A DNA stretch of 64,000 nt from Nostoc sp. S4 (GTDB lineage Bacteria > Cyanobacteriota > Cyanobacteriia > Cyanobacteriales > Nostocaceae): positions 1 to 64,000 of the forward strand of contig JAQYWR010000025.1 in NCBI GenBank assembly GCA_029379225.1, given 5' to 3'. The position numbers and the translations under genes were made by a program. The notes under the pieces are model-generated. The model was not told the origin of the DNA, searched no databases, and was given only the letters and a program-made list of their open reading frames with translations. Each line of letters opens with the position of its first letter. Position 1 is the stretch's first letter. Of the stretch, positions 18,667-27,283 are shown piece by piece.

Positions 18667-20862
18667 ATGCTGAAGAAACTACAGAAAAAGCAAATTTCCA
18701 TAATTGCGGCTGCGGCACTGTTTGCCTTTTCAGCTGGGGCAATGGTATCGGCGCCTGAGATTGGCAAATCTCTAGGACAATGGCTCAAATTTGGTAGAAA
18801 TCAGGTAGAGCAAACATCTGAGGCTGGCGTTGCTCAATCAGCGGTCTTTCCACTGATATCACAATCTCTGCCAGAACGGGCAGGAAAACTAACAGCGATC
18901 GCCCAACAGTCACAATCGCCAGACAGGAACCGCGCTCGTTATCTTTTGGCGAGTGATTATATTGAAAGAACTCAGGGCAAAAAAGCCCTGGCTCTACTGC
19001 AAGGATTAGAAAAAGACTATCCGATTCTGGCGCCTTACATTTTGCTAAAACAAGCCCAGGCAGAAGATATGCTGGGTGAAGATGGCAAAGCCTCGGATCT
19101 CAGGCGAAAAGTTCTAAAAATTTATCCCAAAGAAGCAGCCGCAGTCAAAGCCTTATATCTAATTGCCCAACCAAAGGAACAGGAAACCGCGATCGCTCAA
19201 TTTCCTTCCCATCCTCTAACTTGGGAAATTATCCGCCAACGCTTGCAACAAAATCCCAATCAGCCAAAATTACAGTTGATTTTGGCAAAATACGCTTACG
19301 ACCAACCAGGCATAGTGGGGGTTTTGGATCAATTAGTCAAGCAACCTACCCTCAAACCCGAAGACTGGGAACTCATTGGTACAGCTTATTGGGAAAATAA
19401 TCAATTTCTCAAAGCTGCGAATGCTTATGCCAAAGCACCCAAAACAGCCCGCAACCTCTACCGCACTGCACGGGGATTACAGGTAGGAGGCAAAGATAAA
19501 GAAAAAGCGATCGCCACCTACAAACAATTAGTACAGCAATTTCCAAATACAGAGGAAACTGGAAATGCACTACTGCGACTAGCAGAAACAGCAAAAACTC
19601 CTAAAGACGGCTTACCCTATCTTGACCAGGTAATTAGTAAATTTCCCGAACAAGCCAGTACTGCACTAGTACAAAAAGCCAAAACTTTCCAAACACTCAA
19701 GGATCAAAAGTCAGCTAGCTCAGCTTGGCAATTACTCTTAGGCAAGTACGGTAATTCTGACGAAGCCGCAGAATATCGCTGGAAAATCGCCCAAGATAAA
19801 GCAAAGGCCAAAGATTACATCAATGCATGGCAATGGGCAGAACCAATTGTCACCAATAACCCCAACAGTATTCTGGCTCCCAGAGCAGGCTTTTGGGTAG
19901 GTAAATGGGCAGCTTCACTTGGGAAGCAGCAGGAGTCTCAAACTGCTTATCAATATGTGATTAGCCAGTTTCCCTACTCTTACTATGCATGGCGATCGGC
20001 AACGATGTTAGGGTTGAATGTCGGCAACTTTGACAACGTGCGCTCAATGAACCCAGAAGTCATCGCACCCCAACGTCCATTACCTCCTGCGGGTTCGGAG
20101 ACTTTCAAAGAATTGTATCTGTTGGGGCAAGACCGCGATGCTTGGTTGCAATGGGAAACAGAATTTCAAAACAAAATTCAGCCAACCGTAGCAGAGCAAT
20201 TTACTGAAGGATTGATGCAACTGGCAAGGGGAGAAAATCTCAGCGGAATTGACAAAATTTCTAAATTGGAAGACCGGGAAATACCAGCTGAACTTGCCCA
20301 ATATCAAACTTTAAGCAAACAAATCTCTTATTGGCAAGCCCGTTATCCATTTCCCTATCTGCGAGAGATTGAAAAGTGGTCTACTGAGCGTCAACTCAAT
20401 CCCCTGTTAGTCACTGCCTTAATTCGTCAAGAGTCCAGATTTCAACCAAAAATTAAATCTGTTGCCAATGCTACTGGCTTAATGCAGCTATTGCCGAGTA
20501 CAGCTCAATGGATCGCCCCACAAATCAAGGTGGATAGCAAAACAATAAACTTAGAAAATCCCAATGATAACATCATGCTGGGTACATGGTATTTGGATCA
20601 TACCCATCAGCAATATAACAATAATTCTTTGCTAGCGATCGCCAGTTACAATGCTGGGCCTGGGAATGTTTCCAAATGGCTGCAAACTTATACTACACAA
20701 GACCCAGATGAGTTTGTCGAAGAAATTCCCTTTGATGAAACCAAAAATTACGTGCGTCAAGTATTTGGCAATTACTGGAATTATCTAAGACTTTACAACC
20801 CTGAGATTTCTGGCATAGTGGCAAAGTACTCGACTACACATACACAACTGCCAACACAGTGA
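18667..20862 (+). CDS. slt: Soluble-type lytic transglycosylase with TPR superhelix
   Basis: Exported peptidoglycan-cleaving enzyme that produces 1,6-anhydro-MurNAc ends. The 731-residue protein has an N-terminal hydrophobic export segment (IIAAAALFAFSAGAMVS), then TPR-like helical repeats filling residues 60-540 and an SLT domain near the end: ALIRQESRF with catalytic Glu589, NATGLMQLLPSTA, and IASYNAGPGNV with the family Tyr. The length and repeat-then-SLT order match Slt70. It is transcribed alone. The dapF-like relic downstream lies on the opposite strand. Confidence 0.93.
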   Translation: MLKKLQKKQISIIAAAALFAFSAGAMVSAPEIGKSLGQWLKFGRNQVEQTSEAGVAQSAVFPLISQSLPERAGKLTAIAQQSQSPDRNRARYLLASDYIERTQGKKALALLQGLEKDYPILAPYILLKQAQAEDMLGEDGKASDLRRKVLKIYPKEAAAVKALYLIAQPKEQETAIAQFPSHPLTWEIIRQRLQQNPNQPKLQLILAKYAYDQPGIVGVLDQLVKQPTLKPEDWELIGTAYWENNQFLKAANAYAKAPKTARNLYRTARGLQVGGKDKEKAIATYKQLVQQFPNTEETGNALLRLAETAKTPKDGLPYLDQVISKFPEQASTALVQKAKTFQTLKDQKSASSAWQLLLGKYGNSDEAAEYRWKIAQDKAKAKDYINAWQWAEPIVTNNPNSILAPRAGFWVGKWAASLGKQQESQTAYQYVISQFPYSYYAWRSATMLGLNVGNFDNVRSMNPEVIAPQRPLPPAGSETFKELYLLGQDRDAWLQWETEFQNKIQPTVAEQFTEGLMQLARGENLSGIDKISKLEDREIPAELAQYQTLSKQISYWQARYPFPYLREIEKWSTERQLNPLLVTALIRQESRFQPKIKSVANATGLMQLLPSTAQWIAPQIKVDSKTINLENPNDNIMLGTWYLDHTHQQYNNNSLLAIASYNAGPGNVSKWLQTYTTQDPDEFVEEIPFDETKNYVRQVFGNYWNYLRLYNPEISGIVAKYSTTHTQLPTQ

Positions 20863-20945
20863 GATGGGGAGATGAGGGGGATGAACAGAGAATTTTACCT
20901 CACCACCCTATCACCTCACTTCCCTACATTCCCAATGCCCAATAT

Positions 20946-21290
20946 TCAATACTCGAATATCTCCGAGGACATTAAGCCGTCAGCTACTTTGGTGACGGCA
21001 CCAGTCATTGTGACCATACCATCACTAATGGCGATCGCAATTTGTCCTCCTGGCATGTGAACTGCGATTTTTGAATCACACAAGTTCAATCTATGAGCAA
21101 CAAGCCGCCGCTGCACTGCTACTACTGCCAGATACTAAGGTGTAACCTGCTCCTCTTTCCCAAATCTCTATTTGAATATTTTGGCGTTCGAGAACTTTCA
21201 TAAACTGAACGTTGGTACGTTTGGGAAAGTAAGGATGAACCTCTAGCAAACAACCTTACTGCTTGGCAATTTCGGGCGTGACTTCTTGTT
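20946..21290 (-). pseudogene. Broken 3' end of a diaminopimelate-epimerase-like gene
   Basis: Read on the minus strand, the remnant gives EVTPEIAKQ, a stop, then LLEVHPYFPKRTNVQFMKVL and IEIWERGAGYTLVSGSSSS. A one-base insertion then shifts the frame, and it continues AHRLNLCDSKIAVHMPGGQI to a stop at 20946. These are conserved C-terminal DapF-type motifs. The usual active-site Cys after GAGYTL is Ser here, suggesting a DapF-like paralogue rather than the essential enzyme. There is at least one stop and one frameshift, and the N-terminal half is missing. Confidence 0.75.
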
Positions 21291-21929
21291 TATAAATTTT
21301 AGTTTCTATTAGAAAATAAAACCTCAAACCTCGATTAAATCAAAGTCTCAGAATTTTGCTGAGATTATTGTTTTCCGAGAGTGACAAAAGAGGGATAAGC
21401 TAAAGCTCAAGAATCTGTCAAAATAACCTGAGTTCCACAACCTCTTCTTGCCTTGAACTTTAGTTCAAACCTGTCCCTCTCCAAATCCGAGAGGCACAGT
21501 TTTACATAGTAAAGCCAGGGAGAGGTCTTTTTTACAGCTAATTAATATAGACATAATATGACTCGTCTAACTCAGGTTAAAATAGCCGATGAAGTGAGAA
21601 AGCCGAAGATAACAAACGCCTATTAATTATTCCTTCATCACAATAAGTTGTGGTCTTCATCTTTGCTTCAAGAGAGCAAGAGCAAAAATACAGTTTCTTT
21701 ATGTAGAGAATGTTATCTTACAAAGATTTTATAATTGCTTTCAAAATTCAGATATTAGCTTCATTTTTATATCAGTATAAATAACTTTTTTAAGATGATA
21801 TTTGTTTAAAAAGTTACTCAACTAGTAATTTGAGGATTAGAAATAAATCTAGTGATTATGCCCTGTTATTTTGTAGCGAGTAAATCACATAATTCGTCTA
21901 GAACAAAGAAAAAACAGGAAGTAAAAATC
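21291..21929. other. Intergenic region upstream of the PEP-CTERM gene
   Basis: It contains a small hairpin CCTCTC-GAGAGG (about 21476-21493) followed 40 bases on by GGGAGAGGTCTTTTTT, perhaps a weak terminator. Otherwise it is AT-rich with no gene seen. Confidence 0.4.
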
Positions 21930-22682
21930 ATGTCTTTGAAGAAAATTGCTTGTATTGCTGCTCTTTCTACAATCGCTTCTCTTAGTTATGCTGGTTCAGC
22001 ACATGCTTTAGGGTTGACATATCATCCTGGATCTTACCGCGACAATACAGAAGTAAATGAAGGCGTTTTTTCTCAGAATGTTAATAAAGCAGGTTATACA
22101 ACCTTTGATTTTAATGATGGTAAAGCACCAGGTAATGACCTAGTGAAATATTCTTTTTCTAAGGGTAGCTATTCTACGACAGCTTATTCTGGTCAAACTG
22201 GTATTTACTCCGACGTTTGGGCACCTTCTGGCGCTAACGCAGAAGTCAACAAAACTGATTATTTAGCAGTTTTCTCTGATAGCGATACCATCATTGAAGC
22301 TCAGGGCAATAATACTTTTAGTTATTTCGGTTTTGATGCGGGCGCTCTTAGCGGAGGTAATACTTTGAAATTCTTTAACGGAACTACCTTAATAAAAGAG
22401 TTAACGTATAGCATGATGGATGCAATAGCTACTGTTGGAGCCTCCCAACATGGTGGTCAAAAGAATGGTTTCTTTGAGTTTTTCTCAGAAGGTAAGGATG
22501 ATACCTTTAATAAAATTGTAATTTCTCAGACAGAAGGTGGCGGTTTTGAAAGTGACAACCATACATTCCGTGTTGAAAGTGTACCTGAACCCAGTGTTAC
22601 TTTAGGTATGCTAGCTGTAGGTGGGTTATTTATACGCAAACGTAAAAACCAAAAATTGCAACCCGCAAAGGAATCTGCTTAA
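21930..22682 (+). CDS. PEP-CTERM sorted extracellular protein
   Basis: The chosen ATG (21930) follows AGGAAG and starts MSLKKIACIAALSTIASL, a signal peptide ending at SAHA. The upstream in-frame ATG at 21852 would bury this signal and is rejected. The 250-residue precursor ends with VPEPSVTLGMLAVGG, a short hydrophobic helix and IRKRK: the tripartite PEP-CTERM signal recognised by exosortase, which removes the tail and releases the protein to the surface or matrix. The body is Gly/Ser/Thr/Asn-rich and beta-like. Its role is probably in the sheath or exopolysaccharide. Confidence 0.85.
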   Translation: MSLKKIACIAALSTIASLSYAGSAHALGLTYHPGSYRDNTEVNEGVFSQNVNKAGYTTFDFNDGKAPGNDLVKYSFSKGSYSTTAYSGQTGIYSDVWAPSGANAEVNKTDYLAVFSDSDTIIEAQGNNTFSYFGFDAGALSGGNTLKFFNGTTLIKELTYSMMDAIATVGASQHGGQKNGFFEFFSEGKDDTFNKIVISQTEGGGFESDNHTFRVESVPEPSVTLGMLAVGGLFIRKRKNQKLQPAKESA

Positions 22683-22740
22683 ACAAAAGTTTAGTTTGGC
22701 TGATTTAATAAAATTTTGTCTAAAACCATTGCCATATATA

Positions 22741-22765
22741 GCGAAGGATTTTCAAAATCCTTCGC
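22741..22765. terminator. Bidirectional hairpin terminator
   Basis: GCGAAGGATTTT (22741-22752) is followed after one base by AAAATCCTTCGC (22754-22765), a perfect odd palindrome. It lies between the convergent PEP-CTERM and aldo/keto reductase genes and can serve both. Confidence 0.85.
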
Positions 22766-22785
22766 TTTACTTTGATGGAAGTGTA

Positions 22786-23805
22786 TTATCGCCGATATTC
22801 ATCGCCACAATCGCCGATTAGCTGATACAAATCTCGTGATTGATGAGAGACAGCATTAATGCGATCGCCATCGTCAGCGTCTAAACTAAAACTAAAGACT
22901 TTGGCGTTATCTTCTAAATGTTCGGATACCCCAAGTCTGGCGCCAACTATTACACCTCCAACAGTTGGGCGATCTAAAATATAACGCACTGCCACGTTGG
23001 CAATGCTTACACCATGCTTATTTGCAATTTCTTTGAGAATAGCAAGCAACTCTTGAAATAATTGCCAACCACCCCAAGCATCAATCATATTTTTGTATTT
23101 TTTCAAACTAGCAGTAGCTAAATCAAATCCTCGTGGTTCTGGTTTGCCCAAATAGTTTTCTGATAATAAACCACCGCAAACTGTACCGTAAGTAAAAAGT
23201 TTGATGTCATGCTGTTGACAAAATTCAATCATCTTCACTTCCGGACGGCGATCGACTAGTGAAAATTGTACTTGGTTAGAAACAATTTTAATGCCTGATT
23301 CGATAATAATTTTTAAGTGTTCAGTGTCAAAATTAGTCAACGCTAAATGCTTAATTTTGCCCTCATCTTGAAGTTCTACCATATATTTAAGGGCATCTAG
23401 ATAATTTTTATCTTGATATTCCCACCAATGGAATTGCATCAAATCTAATGATTGCACATTCATCCTTCTTAGGGAAATATCAATATTTTCCTCAACGAGT
23501 TTTTTGGTCATTTTCCCAGGACGAGGCACCCATTTTGTAAAAGCTTGTACTTGGGATAAAGCATCCTTGCCACGGGTATCAATTAGTTGACAGCGAAATT
23601 CACCAATAAAGTCTTCAGCGGGGCCGTAATGATCTGCTAAATCCCAAGTAGTAAAGCCTGCATCGAAATATTTGAACATACTATCAATGGCAGCTTGGGG
23701 ATTAATACGTCCGTGTGCGCCAGATACTTGCCACATGCCATTTAATATGCGGCAAATGTTTAAATCAGAGGTGAATTGGAGACGACTAGCTGCGGGTAAG
23801 TTCAT
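22786..23805 (-). CDS. Aldo/keto reductase
   Basis: This 339-residue (beta/alpha)8 protein has family landmarks: GFTTWDLADHYGPAEDFIG with catalytic Asp and Tyr (about 51-69), a conserved Lys in the following strand region, LMQFHWWEYQ with the active-site His, and the C-terminal cofactor loop VGGVIVGARLGVSEHLEDN. The substrate cannot be read from sequence. It resembles the AKR group related to plant and cyanobacterial L-galactose-dehydrogenase-like enzymes. The promoter side carries a GGAGTGAGGAGTCAGGAG heptamer repeat. Confidence 0.85.
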   Translation of the reverse strand: MNLPAASRLQFTSDLNICRILNGMWQVSGAHGRINPQAAIDSMFKYFDAGFTTWDLADHYGPAEDFIGEFRCQLIDTRGKDALSQVQAFTKWVPRPGKMTKKLVEENIDISLRRMNVQSLDLMQFHWWEYQDKNYLDALKYMVELQDEGKIKHLALTNFDTEHLKIIIESGIKIVSNQVQFSLVDRRPEVKMIEFCQQHDIKLFTYGTVCGGLLSENYLGKPEPRGFDLATASLKKYKNMIDAWGGWQLFQELLAILKEIANKHGVSIANVAVRYILDRPTVGGVIVGARLGVSEHLEDNAKVFSFSLDADDGDRINAVSHQSRDLYQLIGDCGDEYRR

Positions 23806-23810
23806 TTTTT

Positions 23811-23840
23811 AGTTAGGAGTGAGGAGTCAGGAGTAAGAAG
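23811..23840. repeat. Heptamer-type tandem repeat
   Basis: AGTTAGGAGTGAGGAGTCAG and the following GAGTAAG repeat a GAGT(G/C/A)AG heptamer four times immediately upstream of the aldo/keto reductase start. Confidence 0.6.
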
Positions 23841-23960
23841 AGTTAATAATTCGTGAGTTGACAGAGAAATTGTTACAGCCTTTTGAACTTTTCTACTTTA
23901 TTATGAATGATTTTGGACTGCTCAAGTTAATAAGTGCTAAAGTCTTAACTCCTAACTGTT

Positions 23961-24296
23961 TTAACGCCAGCCTTTTTCAGCTTGTTCGATAACATAAGCA
24001 GCAACATCTTGAATTTGCTGTTCGCTAAGGCGGTCTTTGTAGGCTGACATATTATTTTTACCATTGGTAACTATCGATATAACTGCCTCTATTGAATCCA
24101 TACCATATTTCTTCAGTGCTGGCTTTTTAAGATTTTTACCTCGCCTGACTATGTTACCACCGTTAATATGACAACCTGCACACTGAATGCTGAATATTTG
24201 TTCGCCATTAACTATGTCTGCTGCATTAGCTCTTAACGTCAAAGTACTTATCAATAATATAAAAGTTACTAAGACAAATGCTATAAGTTTTTTCAC
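23961..24296 (-). CDS. petJ: Cytochrome c6
   Basis: Soluble lumenal electron carrier from cytochrome b6f to photosystem I (or to oxidase), alternative to plastocyanin. The 111-residue precursor has a lumen-targeting signal (FVLVTFILLISTLTLRANA, cut near residue 25), heme-binding CAGCH (Cys39, Cys42, His43) and axial Met83 in NNMSAY. The mature protein is about 86 residues and fairly basic (RRGKNLKK), as in Nostocales PetJ forms. Petj-type paralogues exist in these organisms, so this copy may not be the main one. Confidence 0.9.
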   Translation of the reverse strand: MKKLIAFVLVTFILLISTLTLRANAADIVNGEQIFSIQCAGCHINGGNIVRRGKNLKKPALKKYGMDSIEAVISIVTNGKNNMSAYKDRLSEQQIQDVAAYVIEQAEKGWR

Positions 24297-24441
24297 TCAG
24301 CTTCTCCAAATTTGTAAATACTGCTTAGCAAAATAAATGTCAGAAAAAAATACAGTGTATTTGCGATGATAAAGTACACCAATTAAGTATCAAAACTATC
24401 ACTAAAACTTGTTTTACTTGTCAATTGTGACTTTTGCTAAA

Positions 24442-24666
24442 TTACAGAGATTCAAAGTCAGATGTGAATCCAGTAAATTGTGTACAATCTTCCTGAAAAG
24501 CCTCGGCATCACTAACATCATCGATTTTATATGACATAATCCGCGTGCCGTCTGGCATTTTTTTGGAACCAATTAATTCACCTTGATATTTTTCGGCGAT
24601 CGCTTTAAATTCAGTACCATTAACCTTCCAAGCATCACCCGAACAAGTAATATTCACTCGCCACAT
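24442..24666 (-). CDS. Conserved hypothetical small protein (74 aa)
   Basis: The product starts MWRVNITCSGDAWKVNGTEF and has two cysteines (ITCSGD, EDCTQF) and an alternating beta/alpha pattern. No signal peptide or membrane segment is seen, so it is likely cytosolic. No family is recognised. The frame is supported by composition, a GCGATCGC within the gene and clean flanking non-coding DNA; a plausible start lies only at 24666. Confidence 0.6.
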   Translation of the reverse strand: MWRVNITCSGDAWKVNGTEFKAIAEKYQGELIGSKKMPDGTRIMSYKIDDVSDAEAFQEDCTQFTGFTSDFESL

Positions 24667-24857
24667 ATTTTCTGCTCAATTACTACTAGCAAATATTTAT
24701 CATCTCACAAATAGTCAACATCTCATACATCACTGCTTGTGATTCTTGACTTTCTACCTAAAGGAAGTGCCTAGCCAAATAAGCCTACGCCATAATATCT
24801 ATGTATAAGCATCTCTAGAAACTTTTATCCCAATTAGTTAAATCCTCAGAGTTGAAT

Positions 24858-25658
24858 ATGCCTAACAATATCAAACAACAAATTCAAGCAGACTTGCAAC
24901 AAGCTAAAGAAACCGGACAATTAAGAACTGAACGGATTCGAGAAATTGTTAAATCCGCAGTTTCTCAAGTTGCTTCTGAGTTCAAACAAGGTTCTACTGA
25001 AATTCGTACCCTTGTTAAAGATGCAGTTTCTGCTGTCATCGAAAACTTCCAAGAAAAAGGTGGCGAACTCAAAGATGAAGTGACAGCTTCCATTGAAGGA
25101 GCGTTGGAAGGAATTAATAGTAAAAGACACGAAACTATTGTTAAAACTCAGACTGATATCAAGCGGCTACAGGCTGAATTAGATGGTGAAGAAGAACAAC
25201 TCCAGCAAGAAGTTGATGTAATTTTGGCAGAGATAGAAGAGACGGGTAAGGAAAAACCTGCTAGTACCAAAACTGCAATTGATTCTGCTGTCAATGCCAT
25301 TAAAGATAGCGAAGAAGTTAATTTATTAAAGAAACGTTACGCGCAACTGCAAGCACAGCTAGCCATTGTTCGAGCTAATATGGCTGCCCGCTATGGCGGA
25401 CGTTCTATGGAGGTTCAAGATTATCTAGATGAAGCTAAACACTGGTATAATAAGGCTCGTCCTCAAGCTGAATCTCTAGCTACACAGGTAGGACAAAAGC
25501 GATCGCAGTTAGAAGACAAATTAGGTGAAGCTGGTACATCTTTAGCTAGAAAAGAGCATCAGATAAAACAAACCTTGAGGGAGTTACTGTTAACTGCGGC
25601 TGATTTATTTAAAGATAAGGAACCAGCTAGTAAAGAGCGGGAAACTATTCATAAATAG
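24858..25658 (+). CDS. Coiled-coil protein of unknown function
   Basis: The ATG at 24858 (MPNNIKQQIQADLQQAK) is preferred to a TTG two codons earlier. The roughly 266-residue protein is almost entirely helical, with amphipathic repeats (SEIRTLVKDAVSAVIENF-like 11-mer spacing), a strong coiled coil at about 95-135 (KRLQAELDGEEEQLQQEV) and another around 220-250. It resembles apolipoprotein- or LEA-like stress proteins in style, which bind membranes or act as scaffolds. No signal peptide is present. Hairpins follow downstream. Confidence 0.7.
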   Translation: MPNNIKQQIQADLQQAKETGQLRTERIREIVKSAVSQVASEFKQGSTEIRTLVKDAVSAVIENFQEKGGELKDEVTASIEGALEGINSKRHETIVKTQTDIKRLQAELDGEEEQLQQEVDVILAEIEETGKEKPASTKTAIDSAVNAIKDSEEVNLLKKRYAQLQAQLAIVRANMAARYGGRSMEVQDYLDEAKHWYNKARPQAESLATQVGQKRSQLEDKLGEAGTSLARKEHQIKQTLRELLLTAADLFKDKEPASKERETIHK

Positions 25659-25696
25659 ACAGCTTTACTATTTATTTATTAACTCATTTTTTGTAG

Positions 25697-25724
25697 GGTG
25701 CGTTAACCTTTGGCATAACGCACC
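25697..25724 (+). terminator. Hairpin terminator with GGTGCGTTA arms
   Basis: GGTGCGTTA (25697-25705) pairs with TAACGCACC (25716-25724), followed by TTTTAATTT, 38 bases after the coiled-coil gene. The same arms recur in the next hairpin. Confidence 0.8.
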
Positions 25725-25851
25725 TTTTAATTTAAATAATTGACTAGGAAGATAGGATTGCTGTATTTATATAAAATATATGGTTTCAAATATATAGATA
25801 GTGTAAAATATTAGATTTTTGACACTTATAGATATTGTATTATTTGTTCAT

Positions 25852-25908
25852 TTTTCAAATAAAAGGGTGCGTTAAGTTAAGGTTCTAACGCACCCTTTTA
25901 TTTGAAAA
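25852..25908. terminator. Very long perfect hairpin, bidirectional terminator
   Basis: A 23-base arm (25852-25874, ending GGGTGCGTTA) pairs perfectly with 25886-25908 (starting TAACGCACCC) over an 11-base loop. T-rich and A-rich flanks make it usable on both strands. It ends ten bases from the stop of the Pmp3-like gene. Confidence 0.85.
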
Positions 25909-25918
25909 TTTCCTCAAC

Positions 25919-26122
25919 TTAGTTTTGCGTGTTAGTATATACTTGTTCTCGACTAAGTTGTTCATCATGCTTGGCAATAGCCCAGACTGCATGAATACTA
26001 CCAGGAAGCCAACCGAGAAGTGTGAGCAAGATATTAATAATCAAAGTTGGACCAACTCCAACTGTTAAGAAAACGCCTAAAGGAGGCACTAACAAACCTA
26101 GAAGATAACGAACTAATTTCAT
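25919..26122 (-). CDS. Pmp3/YqaE (UPF0057) small membrane protein
   Basis: The 67-residue protein has two transmembrane helices, LLGLLVPPLGVFLTVG (8-23) and IINILLTLLGWLPGSIHAVW (29-48), with the family's PPLGVF and LGWLPGxIHAxW signatures. Members are salt- or cold-induced membrane potential modulators in plants and yeast; the bacterial role is unclear. Its neighbours are another small membrane protein and a stress-style coiled-coil protein, which may form an envelope-stress group (inference). Confidence 0.9.
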   Translation of the reverse strand: MKLVRYLLGLLVPPLGVFLTVGVGPTLIINILLTLLGWLPGSIHAVWAIAKHDEQLSREQVYTNTQN

Positions 26123-26269
26123 GATGTTGTTAGAAGTTTGTGATTTTGTTTAATTTAGATTGTCTGCAAGACACCGAATTAAGAAATCCATCTTATGATT
26201 TATCTAAATTCGGAGATTCGATTTAGAGTAGACACGAAAATTTATCAGCATTTCTACTCGCATTGATAC

Positions 26270-26668
26270 TTATCTAGAAGGTAATTCACCTTGGCTTTTT
26301 ACATTACCACTGCCAGTTAAAAGGTTTCTTTCAACAAAATAGTTGTTAATTAAGGTGTTAGCAAAAGATAGAATTACTGGACCAAGAATAAAACCGATAA
26401 GTCCGTGAACAGCGAATCCAGGAACTAGCGCTGCTGCTAACCAGAAGCAAAAACCGTTGACAATCAGAGAAAATGCTCCAAATGTTAAAAAATTAAGCGG
26501 CAAAGATAGAGTAGAAAGAATCGGCTTAAGCGAACCGTTAATCAAACCAATTACGAAAGCAGCAATCAAAGCTGCGGGAAAATTAGCAATATCAACATTT
26601 GGAACAATTATATCAACAATTAACAAGCTTAAAGCTGTAGCTAAGGCAGTTAAAAATGGTGTCAACAT
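26270..26668 (-). CDS. PF04020-type four-helix membrane protein
   Basis: This 132-residue protein has four transmembrane helices and the family pattern GLINGSLKPILSTLSLPLNF (41-60) followed by TFGAFSLIVNGFCFWLAAALVPGF. The family is annotated as mycobacterial-type phage holin, but in cyanobacteria it is a general membrane protein and no phage genes are nearby. A second member lies at 50016-50378. The polar tail is NLLTGSGNVKSQGELPSR. Confidence 0.85.
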   Translation of the reverse strand: MLTPFLTALATALSLLIVDIIVPNVDIANFPAALIAAFVIGLINGSLKPILSTLSLPLNFLTFGAFSLIVNGFCFWLAAALVPGFAVHGLIGFILGPVILSFANTLINNYFVERNLLTGSGNVKSQGELPSR

Positions 26669-26928
26669 TGTTTTTACCTAATAAAGATTTTCTGTTTCAA
26701 CTTCTTCTTTCATCTTTAACTAGGTGCTAGATTTTAACCTCTCTTAAAAGGTAGAATCTACTTCTATCGTTAGGTCGAGCATGAAAAAACTATAGCAGTT
26801 CTTATATATGTAACAGGTAGTAACGCCCAACTGCTGTGCATCTCTACTTGGATAATGTTTTTCCAGTCAGGTTAGTTTGTTTAAGCAGCAAAAAAATTTA
26901 AGATTTATTTAATATCACAAGCTAACAA

Positions 26929-27270
26929 TTACTCAGATTTTCCTGACTCAGGCTGATAATAAAGGGCTGATTTATATAAAACTTGTTCTTGATGAGTTTC
27001 TAAAGTGCAATCAGACAACGAATAACTTACACAAGTAACAACATAACCAGCCTCTATTTCACTTGGACGCAGAAATTTTTGCTCGCTTTGATCTATTTCG
27101 CCGCTAACAAGTTTGGCGATACAAACAGAACATTCGCCTTGTTTGCACCCAGAAGGTAGGCGGATACGAGCATCTTCTGCCATATCGAGAATATATTGAT
27201 CGTGTGGTACTTGAATTGTGCAATCTAATCCTAAACTAGCATTAATAAGTCGGACTTGATAAATTGCCAT
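26929..27270 (-). CDS. Plant-type [2Fe-2S] ferredoxin
   Basis: The 113-residue protein has the cluster motif GCKQGECSVC (41-50: Cys42, Cys47, Cys50) and a fourth ligand Cys80 in GYVVTCVSY. It differs from the main photosynthetic PetF (usual CRAGACSTC) and has a C-terminal extension of about 15 residues, so it is a specialised isoform. It is cytosolic. It lies 13 bases after tex on the same strand, so co-transcription is likely, though no functional link is known. Confidence 0.9.
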   Translation of the reverse strand: MAIYQVRLINASLGLDCTIQVPHDQYILDMAEDARIRLPSGCKQGECSVCIAKLVSGEIDQSEQKFLRPSEIEAGYVVTCVSYSLSDCTLETHQEQVLYKSALYYQPESGKSE

Positions 27271-27283
27271 CTGCTGTTTCTAA

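Noticed and set aside
26270..26668. Holin name as sign of a prophage
   Set aside because: PF04020 members are ordinary membrane proteins in cyanobacteria, and no phage genes are nearby.
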